Source: Paraburkholderia nodosa
GTDB taxonomy: Bacteria; Pseudomonadota; Gammaproteobacteria; Burkholderiales; Burkholderiaceae
DNA: 64,000 bases
Direction: 5' to 3'
NCBI RefSeq assembly: GCF_001718195.1
Contig: NZ_MCNV01000010.1
Location: forward strand, 124,001-188,000
The translations under genes were made by a program, and so were the position numbers. Positions within the stretch are counted from its first letter, which is position 1. Each line of letters opens with the position of its first letter. The notes below the pieces were generated by a model. It did no database searches. It was not told the DNA's origin and was given only the letters and a program-made list of their open reading frames with translations. Of this stretch, positions 41,740-51,164 are shown piece after piece.

Positions 41740-42968
41740 CGGTCGAGTTCCAGGTCGAAAACGGGGGTGAACGCACGCGAGTGCGCGTTGATGAGCGCCG
41801 CCAGCCGTTCGATGCCGCGGTCGATCTGCTGCGGCGATACGGTCGCGAAGGACAGGCGCAGAAAGTGGTGGAGCGGATCGCGTGCAAAGAACGGCGCGCC
41901 GGGGACGAATGCGACATTGACGGCAAGCGCGTCTTCGAGCAGTGCCGCGCTGTCGATGTCGGGCGGCAGCGCGAGCCAGAGGAACATGCCGCCTTCGGGC
42001 ACGTTCCAGCGCACGCCTTCGGGCATATGCCTGTCGAGTGCGGATAGCATTGCTTCGCATTGCTGATGATAGAAACTGGCAAGTCGCGGTACGTGAGATT
42101 CGAGCAATCCGTCGCGCACGGTCTCGTAGACGATGTGCTGCGAAAGCGTCGAGCTATGCAGATCGGCCGCCTGCTTGACCTGGACGAACTTTTGCTGCAG
42201 CGCGCCCGGCACGATCATGTAGCCGACCCGCAATCCGGGTGCGAGGGCCTTTGAAAACGAACCCAGGTAAATGACGTTGTCGGGCGCCATCGAATGGATG
42301 GACGGCAACTGACCGCCGTCGAACGCAAGCGCGGCATAGGGATCGTCCTCGACGACGATGAGCCCGGTGCGGCGGGCGATTTCCGCGATCTTCCTGCGAC
42401 GCTGGAACGGCAGACGCGTCCCCGTGGGATTCTGGAAGTTCGGCTGCAGATACAACAGCGCGGCGCGCTCGGGTTCGATGTATTCGAGCGCTTTCGACAC
42501 GATGCCGTGGTCGTCCGTCTGCACGCTCACGAATTCGGGTTCGTATAGCGAGAGCGACTGCAACGCGCCGAGATACGTCGGCCGCTCCACGAGCACCGCG
42601 CTTTGCGGATCGACGAGCACCTTGCCGATGAGATCGAACGCCTGCTGGGAGCCGCTCGTGATCAGCACGTTGGACGGCGTGACGGGATGCTGGCTGGTCG
42701 AGTGCGCGCGCGCGATCCATTCGCGCAATGGCGCGTAACCTTCCGTCGCGCTGTACTGGAAGATGTCGGCACTGGAAGCATGCGTCGCCCGAGCGGATGC
42801 ATCGCGTAGTGCGGCGAGCGGAAACGAGGCGGGCGACGGAACGCCGCCCGCGAACGAGATCATGTCGGGTCGTTCGGTGAGCTTGAGAATTTCGCGAATC
42901 GCCGAACTGTTCAGCGATCGTGCGCGTTGAGCGATTCGCCGCTCGGCACGGGACAACGTATTTGCCAT
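41736..42968 (-). CDS. PLP-dependent aminotransferase, class I/II (LysN/MocR-like)
   Basis: Aminotransferase of 410 residues. Pyridoxal phosphate binds Lys240 in YLGSFSKALAPGLRVGY; other fold-type I marks are SGSQQAFDLIGKVL, LYLQPNFQNPTGTRLP and VVEDDPYAALAF. This group includes 2-aminoadipate aminotransferases and kynurenine or sulfur-amino-acid transaminases. Its stop overlaps the DUF3311 start. As first enzyme of the operon it would transaminate an imported amino compound; which one cannot be told. Confidence 0.87.
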   Translation of the reverse strand: MANTLSRAERRIAQRARSLNSSAIREILKLTERPDMISFAGGVPSPASFPLAALRDASARATHASSADIFQYSATEGYAPLREWIARAHSTSQHPVTPSNVLITSGSQQAFDLIGKVLVDPQSAVLVERPTYLGALQSLSLYEPEFVSVQTDDHGIVSKALEYIEPERAALLYLQPNFQNPTGTRLPFQRRRKIAEIARRTGLIVVEDDPYAALAFDGGQLPSIHSMAPDNVIYLGSFSKALAPGLRVGYMIVPGALQQKFVQVKQAADLHSSTLSQHIVYETVRDGLLESHVPRLASFYHQQCEAMLSALDRHMPEGVRWNVPEGGMFLWLALPPDIDSAALLEDALAVNVAFVPGAPFFARDPLHHFLRLSFATVSPQQIDRGIERLAALINAHSRAFTPVFDLELDR

Positions 42969-43132
42969 CTGATTGCTCCTCCTTGAAGAGCGTCATCGTA
43001 GACAGCAGGGAAACAATGAAAAAGACGGCTGGAGGAGTAAAACTGTTTCCGCGTGGAAACGATGGGGACGGGGACGAAATCGGGCCTGGGCCCTTTTTCA
43101 TGCGCTCGAATGAAGGCTGTTTGCGAAGGGAG

Positions 43133-44035
43133 TCAGTCGTTCATCAAGGCGGGCAACGCTTCGGCGAGATAGTCGACGGTCGCGCGCATCGCTTGCGTCA
43201 TGCCGCGTTGCGACGGAAAGACGATACTTAACGTGCCGCGTGGGATGTGCCAGTCCGGGAGGACGCGCACGAGCCGACCGTCTGCGAGTTCGGCCTTGCA
43301 CATCGGCGAGGGTAGGGCGACGACGCCTAGCCCCGCCTGGGCCGCGAACTTCGCGAACGGCGCGTCGTTGCAGCGAATCCTCGGGTGGTAGGAAACGGTC
43401 GCGGTGCGCCCATCCGAGGCATGCAGCAACCAGGTACAGCCGGTATCGCGACGCGCCAGCTGCATGCCGTCCGCGCCGTTCAGCTCAGCCGGCTCGGAGG
43501 GCGGTCCATTCGCAAAGAGCGTGGGGCTCGCGACGAGCACTACGCGCGTTTGCCCAACGGGCCGCGCGATCAGCGACGAACTTTGCAGCGGCTCCGTATG
43601 GCTGCGCAGCGCAATGTCATACCCTTCTTCAACGATGTCGACATAGCGGCTGGAGGTCTGCAGATCGATGTCGATTTTCGGATGCACGGCGAGAAACGGC
43701 GGCAGCACTCTATCGAGCGCCATCCGGACGATGCCGGCCGCACACGTGATGCGCACGCGTCCAACCGGCTCCGTCAGGCGCGCCTGTGCGGCCTGCTCGG
43801 CATCGCGTACCTCGTTCATTACGCGCAGGCAGTGCGCGTGGAAGTCCACGCCCGCCTCGGTGAGCGAGAACTTGCGCGTCGTGCGGTTCGCAAGGCGCAG
43901 TCCCAGCGCCTGCTCCAATGCCTGCAGGCGTTTGCTAAGGGTGCCCTTGGGTATCCCGATTGCATCGGCCGCAGCGGAAAAGCCACGTTTCTCGACCACG
44001 ACCGAAAAGTAATACAGATCATTGAGGTCGATCAT
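43133..44035 (-). CDS. LysR family transcriptional regulator
   Basis: Regulator of 300 residues. HTH: LNDLYYFSVVVEKRGFSAAADAIGIPKGTLSKRLQALEQ, the CrgA/DsdC-like subgroup form, with wing LRLANRTTRKFSLTEAG. The effector domain has YDIALRSHTEPLQ. It lies 164 bases upstream of the aminotransferase operon on the same strand, so it may lead or regulate that operon. It was not found divergent from any target. Confidence 0.9.
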   Translation of the reverse strand: MIDLNDLYYFSVVVEKRGFSAAADAIGIPKGTLSKRLQALEQALGLRLANRTTRKFSLTEAGVDFHAHCLRVMNEVRDAEQAAQARLTEPVGRVRITCAAGIVRMALDRVLPPFLAVHPKIDIDLQTSSRYVDIVEEGYDIALRSHTEPLQSSSLIARPVGQTRVVLVASPTLFANGPPSEPAELNGADGMQLARRDTGCTWLLHASDGRTATVSYHPRIRCNDAPFAKFAAQAGLGVVALPSPMCKAELADGRLVRVLPDWHIPRGTLSIVFPSQRGMTQAMRATVDYLAEALPALMND

Positions 44036-44153
44036 GGCGATCGTTTCCGTACTGAGACAATGAATCCATTCTAGACCGCTTTCAGTGCGGTTCTCATCTG
44101 ACGAAATGGTGAACGAAGCGGCGCCGCGAGCCGAAGCGCGCCGGCCTCGCGAA

Positions 44154-44945
44154 TCACAGAATGCCGCTGCCTAGGCCACCGTCGACCTGGATCGTTGCGC
44201 CGTTGATATAGCTCGCACGGGGAGAGGCCAGAAACGCGACCAGCGCGCCGAGTTCCTCCGGACGACCGAGGCGCCGCAAGGGGACTTCCGCGGCCAGTTC
44301 CGCGAGGCCCTGTTGTTCGCTTCTGCCGTCCGCGAGTTTCTGCTTGAGCGACGACTCGCGGATGCGGTCGGTCAGTATCAGTCCCGGTGCCACGTTGTTG
44401 ACGGTGATGCCATTGCCGTTCGCCTCGCGTGACAGCAGCTTGGCGAGGCCGACTACGCCCAGGCGCATGCTCGTCGACAGAATCGATCCCTGCATTGCGT
44501 GCCGCACCGAAAAGCTGACGATATTGATCACGCGGCCCTCGCCGGAGCGGCGCAGATGCGGCAGCGCCAGGCGTGTGAAGCGCGCGATGCTCAAGAAGCT
44601 GAGCTCGAACGCCTCTTGCCACGCGGCGTCGTCAAACGTGTCGAACGAGCCGAAGGGTGGACCTCCGGCGTTGTTGACGAGAATATCGAGCGAGCCAAAT
44701 TGGGCGACGGTATCGGCGAGCGCATGCGATGCGTCGTCTGGACGCCTTACGTCCACTGTGATCGCATGTGCGTTCGTCACGCCCGCTTCGCGTAGCTGCG
44801 CCAGTGCGTGTGCATGATGGCCGCCGTTCGACGAAGCGATCATCACGTTCGCCCCCTCGCGTCCCAGTTCGATTGCGCTCGCCAGTCCGAGCCCGCGTGA
44901 CGCGCCGAGCAGGAGCGCCGTTTTTCCCGACAGTTTCAGATCCAT
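44154..44945 (-). CDS. SDR family oxidoreductase (3-oxoacyl-ACP reductase-like)
   Basis: Classical short-chain dehydrogenase of 263 residues. Cofactor motif LLGASRGLGLASAIE (about 11-25), NNAGGPPFGSF, and VDGGLGSGIL at the C terminus. In the active-site region the serine stretch IVSFSVRHA is present but the usual YxxxK is replaced by STSMRLGVVGLAKLL, so the Tyr is missing or shifted. That may make it atypical or inactive. Divergent from a LysR gene 131 bases away. ATG 44945 or 44948. Confidence 0.8.
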   Translation of the reverse strand: MDLKLSGKTALLLGASRGLGLASAIELGREGANVMIASSNGGHHAHALAQLREAGVTNAHAITVDVRRPDDASHALADTVAQFGSLDILVNNAGGPPFGSFDTFDDAAWQEAFELSFLSIARFTRLALPHLRRSGEGRVINIVSFSVRHAMQGSILSTSMRLGVVGLAKLLSREANGNGITVNNVAPGLILTDRIRESSLKQKLADGRSEQQGLAELAAEVPLRRLGRPEELGALVAFLASPRASYINGATIQVDGGLGSGIL

Positions 44946-45076
44946 CATCTCCCTCTTCGTTACGAGAACACGGTCAGTCTAGTTTCCGGCGATACTTGCA
45001 TAAACGGTCGATTCGGTAATGCTGGATTCCATTCTTGAAACGACCGGTCGACGTGTTCGTCTGATGAAATGAACCT

Positions 45077-45994
45077 ATGGACTGGAACAGATTGCGGTTT
45101 TTCATTGCCGTCTATCGGCATCGGACGCTTGCCGGCGCTTCGCGCGAATTGAACAGCAATCCGCCTACGGTCAGCCGTCAACTGGCCGCGCTGGAGCATG
45201 AACTGAAGGCCAGGCTGTTTCTGCGCACGCCCCGCGGCTATTTGCCGACAGACACGGCCGAAGCACTGGTCGACGTCGCGACGCAGATGGAGCGCAGTGC
45301 GCTGGAACTCGAGCGGCGCGCGGGTGGTGCAGATATGTCGCCGCGCGGTGTGGTCCGTGTTGGCACGTCGGATGTGCTGGGCACCGGGTATGTCATACCG
45401 GCCATTGCATCGGTGCGTCGCAAGTACCCGGAGATTCGCATCGAGGTGGATATCGCTTCAGCGTTTTCCCGGCTCGCACAACGCGAGAACGATATCGTCG
45501 CGCGCAACGTACGACCGCAGCAGGCGTCAGCTATCGTGCGTCGTCTTCCCGGTCTGACGACCGCGCTGTACGCGAGTCCGGCGTACCTTGCGAACTTCCC
45601 GACGCCGCGTGATATTGGCGATCTCGTTGCGCACGAGTTCGTCGCGCTTGTCGCGGGCGACGGGATCCGCTGGTTCCCGCCGCTGCAAGCGTTGAGAACC
45701 AGCCTGCGGGTGCCGGGCGTACAGGTGAACTCGATTCTCGCGCTCGTCGCCTCCTTGCAAGGCGCGCTGGGCATCGGAGAATTGCCGACCTATATTGGTG
45801 ATGCCATTCCCGATCTTGTGCGCGTGCTGCCCGATGTGGAAAGTGCCTACGATGTCTGGCTCGGCATGCATGCCGATTTTCACCGGACGGCACGCGTGCG
45901 TGTCGTCGTCGATATGATCGTTCAACAGTTTCAAATCGGGGAGGGCGGTCGAGTCGCACGCATAGCCAAGTCAGGGATGGCCGCGGGGGGCTAG
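45077..45994 (+). CDS. LysR family transcriptional regulator
   Basis: Regulator of 305 residues. HTH: LRFFIAVYRHRTLAGASRELNSNPPTVSRQLAALEHELKARLFLRTPRGYLPT. The effector domain includes RENDIVARNVRPQQASAI. It is divergent from the SDR gene and is the likely regulator of it. Its 3' end overlaps the 3' end of the next, opposite LysR gene by 24 bases. Confidence 0.9.
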   Translation: MDWNRLRFFIAVYRHRTLAGASRELNSNPPTVSRQLAALEHELKARLFLRTPRGYLPTDTAEALVDVATQMERSALELERRAGGADMSPRGVVRVGTSDVLGTGYVIPAIASVRRKYPEIRIEVDIASAFSRLAQRENDIVARNVRPQQASAIVRRLPGLTTALYASPAYLANFPTPRDIGDLVAHEFVALVAGDGIRWFPPLQALRTSLRVPGVQVNSILALVASLQGALGIGELPTYIGDAIPDLVRVLPDVESAYDVWLGMHADFHRTARVRVVVDMIVQQFQIGEGGRVARIAKSGMAAGG

Positions 45995-46951
45995 CCGGGC
46001 TTGGTCGCTTTGCATTGCCGGAGCGTCGCAAACGTGACCCCCAGCGATGGGAAAAGGACCGCCCGCATGCGCGGTATGCTCAAGGGCTAGTTCGAAGAAG
46101 GCCCGAGCGCATGGTGAAAGCGAACGCCTCTTGAGCCAGACCAGATTCAGCGCGCGTTCTATTCGCATGTCAGCCACCTCCAGGGTGCGGATTTCGCCAC
46201 GGGCGATTTCCGTCTCGATACTGAGGGAGGACAGGTAGGCCATGCTCGGTTGCGAAACAAGCATGCGCTTGATGGCCTCCGTATCGCTCACCGACATGGA
46301 AGGTACCATCTCGAACCCGGCGCGCTGATACGCGGACTCGACTACCGCGCGCGTACCCGAACCCGGTTCGCGCAGGATCACTCTCCGTTCTGCAAGATTG
46401 CGCGCCAACAGTAGTTGCCCGTTGCTTTGACGCAACCCCGGCGCGGCTGCGAGTACGATTTCGTCGGAGCCAACATATTGCGCGTGCAGGCGTGCTTCGT
46501 CGTATGGACCCTCGATGAAACCGAGCGTGTAGTTGCCGTTACCGAGGCCGCGCACGACCTCCTGTGTATTGGTCACAGTGAGTTCGATGCTGATCTTTGG
46601 ATAGCGCGTCGTGAACGTGGCGATCATCTTCGGCACGAGGTAGACACCTAGTGTTGCGCTCGCGCCTATTTGAAGGTGCCCTGAGTCAAGACCTGCGATT
46701 TCCTTCAATTCGGATCGGGCCGCCTCGGCGAGGGTGAATATCCGTTCCGCGTAGTCGAATAGCAGTTTTCCCGCATAGGTGAGCGCCACGCCTCGGGGCA
46801 GCCTGTCGAACAGTAGGACACCCAGGCGATCTTCCAGTTCCTTGACTTCGCGGCTAACGGCGGGCTGGCTTATCCGCAGACGCAAGGCGCCACCGCTCAA
46901 GCTGCCGGCGCGCGCAACTTCATAGAAAGCAAACAGATGAGTGAAATTCAT
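45971..46951 (-). CDS. LysR family regulator, YeiE/CysB-like
   Basis: Regulator of 326 residues. HTH: LFAFYEVARAGSLSGGALRLRISQPAVSREVKELEDRLGVLLFDRLPRGVALTYAGKLLFDYAERIF. The start at 46951 (MNFTHLFAF) is the family norm; the frame extends 144 codons upstream without homology. It is divergent from the YeiH-type exporter gene, as YeiE is in E. coli. The effector domain (SGHLQIGASATLGVYLVP) is CysB-group-like. About 40 C-terminal residues exceed the usual length and run into the overlap with the facing LysR gene. Confidence 0.87.
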   Translation of the reverse strand: MNFTHLFAFYEVARAGSLSGGALRLRISQPAVSREVKELEDRLGVLLFDRLPRGVALTYAGKLLFDYAERIFTLAEAARSELKEIAGLDSGHLQIGASATLGVYLVPKMIATFTTRYPKISIELTVTNTQEVVRGLGNGNYTLGFIEGPYDEARLHAQYVGSDEIVLAAAPGLRQSNGQLLLARNLAERRVILREPGSGTRAVVESAYQRAGFEMVPSMSVSDTEAIKRMLVSQPSMAYLSSLSIETEIARGEIRTLEVADMRIERALNLVWLKRRSLSPCARAFFELALEHTAHAGGPFPIAGGHVCDAPAMQSDQARLAPRGHP

Positions 46952-47245
46952 TGGCAAGGCCCGCGAGAATCGCCGTGGCCGATTCATGGTCCGAAATCCG
47001 GGCACCCACGATTTCCCACGAGACGGCCACGATGGTAGCGCCGTTTCATCCGCCATTAAAGGATGCCGCAAGTGCAACACCGTTTCCTGTGGGAAACGAT
47101 CGCCGTGATCAGCCTGCAGGGGGCTGCCAGAACCTGGAAATGAGGTGGCATAACTCAAAGTCAGGCAACAGCTGCCTATTTTGTATTTTTCACGACACCG
47201 AACGACGCATAGCCTAGTCACTCCGTTTAACCGACTGGTGTCGAA

Positions 47246-48346
47246 ATGTCGTCTCTTTCGCCGAATCGCCGAACATCCCGTAGCAAGTATGCGGTTGGGC
47301 CCTGTTACCTTATTGGACTGATTCCCGGTGTTGCGCTCTGTGCCGGCGTATGCCTGATCGCATGGCTGCTGCAAACGCTGCAAGCGCGTCTATTTGATCA
47401 TGTGTGGCTTGAATCGCTCGTGCTCGCGATCCTCGTTGGCGCGCTGGTCCGTATGATATGGACGCCGGGTGAGCGTTGGACAAGCGGGATTACGTTTAGC
47501 GCCAAAGCCTTGCTGGAAATCTCCGTCGTGCTGCTCGGCGTATCATTTAGCGCCGCCGCATTGCAGGCGACCGGCCTCAAGCTGCTGTCGGGCATCGTTG
47601 TGATCGTCATCGCGGCCATCCTGGCGAGTTACGGAACAGGACGCGCACTGAAGTTGCCACGGCGCATGGCGGTCCTGATCGCGTGCGGAAATTCGATCTG
47701 CGGAAATTCAGCCATCGCAGCGGTTGCGCCCGTGATCGGCGCCAGCCGCGACGATGTCACTGCATCGATCGCCTTCACCGCGGTGCTTGGCGTTGCGGTA
47801 GTGCTTGGCTTGCCGCTGCTATCTGCGGCTCTTCATCTGAACGCCGTGCAGTATGGGACATTGGCAGGTATGACCGTCTATGCGGTGCCACAGGTGCTTG
47901 CAGCGACCATACCTGTTTCACCCGTCAGTGTGCATATTGGCACGCTGGTTAAACTGGTGCGTGTGCTCATGCTCGGACCGGTGATGCTGCTCCTGTCCAC
48001 GCTTCTGCCTGTACGTGCTGCGAACCCAGGTACGCCGGAGCCGGGCGACCGTACGACGATGCTGCCCGGCAAGGTTCGTCTGACGAAGCTGGTGCCATGG
48101 TTTATCGTCGGCTTCGTTCTCCTGTGCGCGGCTCGAGCGACGGGGATGATTCCCATGCCGCTTTTGCAGCCGGCGAGCGAGCTAGGCAGCGCGCTCACGG
48201 TTGTTTCAATGGCTGCTTTGGGTGTAGGTACCGATCTGCGTACCGTCGCAAAGGCAGGTCCGCGCGTCACGTCGGCGGTGATTCTTTCGATACTGGTGTT
48301 GGCGGCGATGAGTCTGGTTCTGATCCACCTAATGCGCATTGAGTGA
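47246..48346 (+). CDS. YeiH family putative sulfate/sulfonate exporter
   Basis: Inner-membrane protein of 366 residues with about ten TM helices. YeiH-family phrases: WTSGITFSAKALLEISVVLLGVSFSAAAL, ACGNSICGNSAIAAVAPVIGA and GTLAGMTVYAVPQVLAA. Members are called putative sulfate or sulfite/taurine-related exporters; substrate is not settled. It diverges from a YeiE-like LysR gene, which probably controls it. No other transport gene follows. Confidence 0.87.
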   Translation: MSSLSPNRRTSRSKYAVGPCYLIGLIPGVALCAGVCLIAWLLQTLQARLFDHVWLESLVLAILVGALVRMIWTPGERWTSGITFSAKALLEISVVLLGVSFSAAALQATGLKLLSGIVVIVIAAILASYGTGRALKLPRRMAVLIACGNSICGNSAIAAVAPVIGASRDDVTASIAFTAVLGVAVVLGLPLLSAALHLNAVQYGTLAGMTVYAVPQVLAATIPVSPVSVHIGTLVKLVRVLMLGPVMLLLSTLLPVRAANPGTPEPGDRTTMLPGKVRLTKLVPWFIVGFVLLCAARATGMIPMPLLQPASELGSALTVVSMAALGVGTDLRTVAKAGPRVTSAVILSILVLAAMSLVLIHLMRIE

Positions 48347-48416
48347 TGTTGCCGTTAAACGCCTCAGATAGACGTCATGTGGGAAGCTTCGAGCGAATCC
48401 TCCTGCTCCTGCTGGT

Positions 48417-48788
48417 TTAGGCCCGAGCCAAAGAACCGGTAGTGAGCCGCTCGCGCCAGGCAATCCAGCCCACAACAATCGATAGTGTCGCCGCGACAAG
48501 CGGCGCCACCCCGTGTCCGTATTCGCCGTGCACTGCGACGGTTGCCAGCGCGGCCAACATTACGGTGCAGCCGAGCGCCGAGCCCCACAGCCGCGTCCGT
48601 GGTCGCGCGAGCAGAAGGGCAGTCATGAGTTCCAGCGAACCGGTTACGAAATGGAACCAGTGCGGATATCCCCACTTCAGGTACTCCTCAAAGATGGATC
48701 GCGGGGCGACGATGTTGCTGAGCGATCCGACGACGAAAAAAGCGGCAAGAACCAAAGGTAATACCTGGCGCCAGGAAATCTTGGACAT
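48417..48788 (-). CDS. DoxX-like membrane protein
   Basis: Four-TM protein of 123 residues. LPLVLAAFFVVGSLSNIVAPRSIFEEYLKWGYPHWFHFVTGSLELMTALLL is typical of DoxX/DUF4149-like small membrane proteins, often associated with redox enzymes. The ATG at 48788 follows the family start. It lies 80 bases downstream of an NmrA-like reductase, probably in one operon. Confidence 0.7.
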   Translation of the reverse strand: MSKISWRQVLPLVLAAFFVVGSLSNIVAPRSIFEEYLKWGYPHWFHFVTGSLELMTALLLARPRTRLWGSALGCTVMLAALATVAVHGEYGHGVAPLVAATLSIVVGWIAWRERLTTGSLARA

Positions 48789-48867
48789 TCGTTCTACCTT
48801 CTCTGTTGGGTGCACAGCCGAGGACTAGTGCGGCCGCCCGTTCGACGAGACGGCCGGTCTCCGTTGT

Positions 48868-49740
48868 TCATGCCGTATTGGCCTTGTAGGCCGCCGCAAA
48901 GACATCGCGAGGAGACGTCGTGCCCGCGATATGTTCCGTACCCGCGACGCCGAGATCCATCCAGCCCGCGTTGACGGCATCGAACATCGCTTCGGCGGGC
49001 CCGGTCTGTCCCCTCGGGACGCCGAACTGTTCGAACGCTGCTGGCCAGCCGGCACGCGGGATGGAAAGGGCCTTGACGTCGCGCTGCAAGATTTCGCCCA
49101 GTTGGGCCGCGACTTCGTCCGCGCTGACCATCGAGCCAAGCTCGACGACGCGATGCCCGGACCACGGCTGCCCGGTCAGCAGCGCCGCCACTTCGGCGCC
49201 GATATCGTCGGTCGCGACCATGGTCGACTTCCGACTCGTCGGGTTGTAGTAGACAGGTAGCGTGCCGCTCTGGGCGACGTGCAGGCCGTAAAGGAAGTTT
49301 TCGAAAAACCCGCCGGCTCGCACATAGGCGATCGGCAACGTCAGATCGCGTAGTCCTTGCTCGAGAAGCGACAGGGCCGTGATCATTCCCAGCCCGCTGG
49401 TTCTGTTCGCCCCCATCGACGAGAGCACGACCACCCGCGGCGGCGCTCCTCTGGTCAGCGCCTCGACATAGTTCGCGATCACGCCCTTTGCTTCCCTGAA
49501 ATCAGGCGAGGGTGCCCAGACAGCCGGCAACATGACAAATGCGCCGTCGACTCCATCGAGCGCCCTCTCCACGGTGGCCGCATCATTCCAGTCGCCGTCG
49601 ACGAGTTCCACGCCTCGATCCGCCCAATTCGCCGCCTTCTCGCGATTGCGGACCAGCGCCCGTACTTGCCGGCCTTGCGCCAATAGATGTTGGGCCGTTG
49701 CGCCACCTACGCGTCCGGTAATGCCCATTACCAAAATCAT
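48868..49740 (-). CDS. NmrA-like NAD(P)-binding reductase
   Basis: Atypical SDR of 290 residues. Cofactor motif ILVMGITGRVGGATAQHLLAQGRQVRALVRN starts at residue 2. Other marks are VELVDGDWNDAATVERALDGVDGAFV, VVLSSMGANRTSG and YVRAGGFFENFL, as in NmrA/QOR2-type proteins, which bind NAD(P) and may reduce quinones or act as redox sensors. Divergent from an HxlR regulator 276 bases away, the usual pairing, and followed by DoxX. Confidence 0.85.
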   Translation of the reverse strand: MILVMGITGRVGGATAQHLLAQGRQVRALVRNREKAANWADRGVELVDGDWNDAATVERALDGVDGAFVMLPAVWAPSPDFREAKGVIANYVEALTRGAPPRVVVLSSMGANRTSGLGMITALSLLEQGLRDLTLPIAYVRAGGFFENFLYGLHVAQSGTLPVYYNPTSRKSTMVATDDIGAEVAALLTGQPWSGHRVVELGSMVSADEVAAQLGEILQRDVKALSIPRAGWPAAFEQFGVPRGQTGPAEAMFDAVNAGWMDLGVAGTEHIAGTTSPRDVFAAAYKANTA

Positions 49741-49940
49741 GTAGTTCTCCTGAAGTTAAAATTGCCCTTAAATGCCAACACTTCTGCGGCTACTGCTGGA
49801 TGCGGTAATGGTGGAATCTTCGGCTTCCGCCTTCGACTCAACGCGCCGGCCCAGATGCCCGCCGGAGTCAGCTACGGAAGGCGGCCGGGAACAGGGTTCG
49901 ACATTCGAGCTCCCTGTGGAGCAGTCTTTGTTTGAGGGTA

Positions 49941-49957
49941 GGTCTATCATAGAGACC
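49941..49957. promoter_or_regulatory. Inverted repeat GGTCT-N7-AGACC before hxlR-type gene
   Basis: GGTCTATCATAGAGACC lies 59 bases upstream of the HxlR start. It shares the ten bases GTCTATCATA with the hairpin at 51165-51208, suggesting a common regulator or related sites. Confidence 0.45.
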
Positions 49958-50016
49958 AATGCCTCGCGCCGGAAGGAGGCAGTTTTTTGTTACCAGAGGA
50001 GTTTAGGGGAACCCGA

Positions 50017-50436
50017 ATGAGCACTGTCCAGAAGGCGATCGAGAGATTCAGCCGTTATCAACGTGAACTGGGCGCCGCCCAGCCTGCACACTGCGCGATT
50101 CGCGACGTGCTCGACCGCATCGGCGACAAATGGAGCATGCTCATGATCATGGAGCTCGCGACGCGATCGCGGCGCTTCAGTGAGCTTCACCGGGCCATCC
50201 CTGACATTTCCAAGCGCATGCTTACCCAGACACTGCGCGATCTGGAGCGCGACGGACTCATCACCCGCCATGTTTTTCCCACCAGCCCACCAAGCGTGGA
50301 ATATCGTCTGGCTCCGCTAGGCCAGTCCCTGTTGGACCCGATGGCGGCCCTCATCGATTGGGCCGATCGTCGTTATCCGGACATCCATGCCGCGCGCGTG
50401 CGCTTTGACGGCGCATCCGGTGACGTCCCGCGCTAG
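50017..50436 (+). CDS. HxlR family transcriptional regulator
   Basis: Winged-helix regulator of 139 residues. CAIRDVLDRIGDKWSMLMIMELATRSRRFSELHRAIPDISKRMLTQTLRDLERDGLITRHV is the HxlR signature; Cys near residue 26 is the conserved N-terminal cysteine, often redox active. TAGGGG before ATG 50017 marks the start. It faces the NmrA-like/DoxX pair, its probable target. Confidence 0.9.
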   Translation: MSTVQKAIERFSRYQRELGAAQPAHCAIRDVLDRIGDKWSMLMIMELATRSRRFSELHRAIPDISKRMLTQTLRDLERDGLITRHVFPTSPPSVEYRLAPLGQSLLDPMAALIDWADRRYPDIHAARVRFDGASGDVPR

Positions 50437-50530
50437 ATGCTCGAGCCGATGCGAGGTCGTCGGTGCCAGAACGAACGTTCGGGTGATCCCAACCGAGATT
50501 GCTTCGTGCAGCAAATTGCGCTGAAGTGGT

Positions 50531-50548
50531 ATATGATGACCATCATGC
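50531..50548. promoter_or_regulatory. Candidate TetR autoregulatory site at the tetR start
   Basis: ATATGATGACCATCATGC overlaps the tetR ATG (50545-50547). The same pattern, ATATGATGTCTATCATAT, occurs inside the hairpin at 51165-51208. The match flanking a TetR gene suggests its operator. Confidence 0.5.
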
Positions 50549-51141
50549 AGAAACCATCATCCAATCGAAAACCGGCCAGCCGCAAGGAAATCACGCACGA
50601 GCGCATCGTCGAGGTTGCCGCCCGCGCGATTCGACGCAGTGGCTACGACGGGACGGGAGTGGCCGACATCATGAAAGAGGCTGGCCTGACACATGGCGGC
50701 TTCTACGCGCACTTTCCATCGCGGGAAGTGCTGCTTGCGGAAGCGGCCGACCGCGCCGGTGCCGAGGCCGTGGCATTGTCGGAGCAAATCGCCGCCTCCG
50801 TGCCGCAGGAGCAGGCATTGCCGTCGATGGTGCGCGCCTATCTGTCGAAGGAGCACCGTGACGCCATAGAAACGGGCTGCCCGGTCTCTGCCCTTGGCTC
50901 GGAGATGCCGCGTCAGGCGCCAGTCGTGCGTCGCGCGGCCACCCGCCGCATCAAGGAGATGATCGATGTCGTCGCGCGCCAATTGCCCGACTGGGGGCAG
51001 CCGGGCGCGCATGAGCAGGCACTTCTGACTGTTGCTACCATGGTCGGCACCATGGTGCTGGCGCGCGCCGTCGACGACCCCAAACTGTCGGATAGTCTTC
51101 TCGAAGCCGCAGTGAATAAATTCGCACCCGCTGATGAGTAA
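50545..51141 (+). CDS. TetR/AcrR family transcriptional regulator
   Basis: Repressor of 198 residues. HTH: ERIVEVAARAIRRSGYDGTGVADIMKEAGLTHGGFYAHFPSREVLLAEAADRAG, typical of the subgroup controlling quinone or aldehyde stress reductases. MQKPSSNRKPASRKE at the start fits the family; longer in-frame starts exist. It precedes a truncated SDR remnant and an MDR oxidoreductase on the same strand. Similar operator-like sequences lie at its own start and upstream of the MDR gene. Confidence 0.88.
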   Translation: MQKPSSNRKPASRKEITHERIVEVAARAIRRSGYDGTGVADIMKEAGLTHGGFYAHFPSREVLLAEAADRAGAEAVALSEQIAASVPQEQALPSMVRAYLSKEHRDAIETGCPVSALGSEMPRQAPVVRRAATRRIKEMIDVVARQLPDWGQPGAHEQALLTVATMVGTMVLARAVDDPKLSDSLLEAAVNKFAPADE

Positions 51142-51164
51142 TCCGTGTGCCCGGTATCGGCTTT

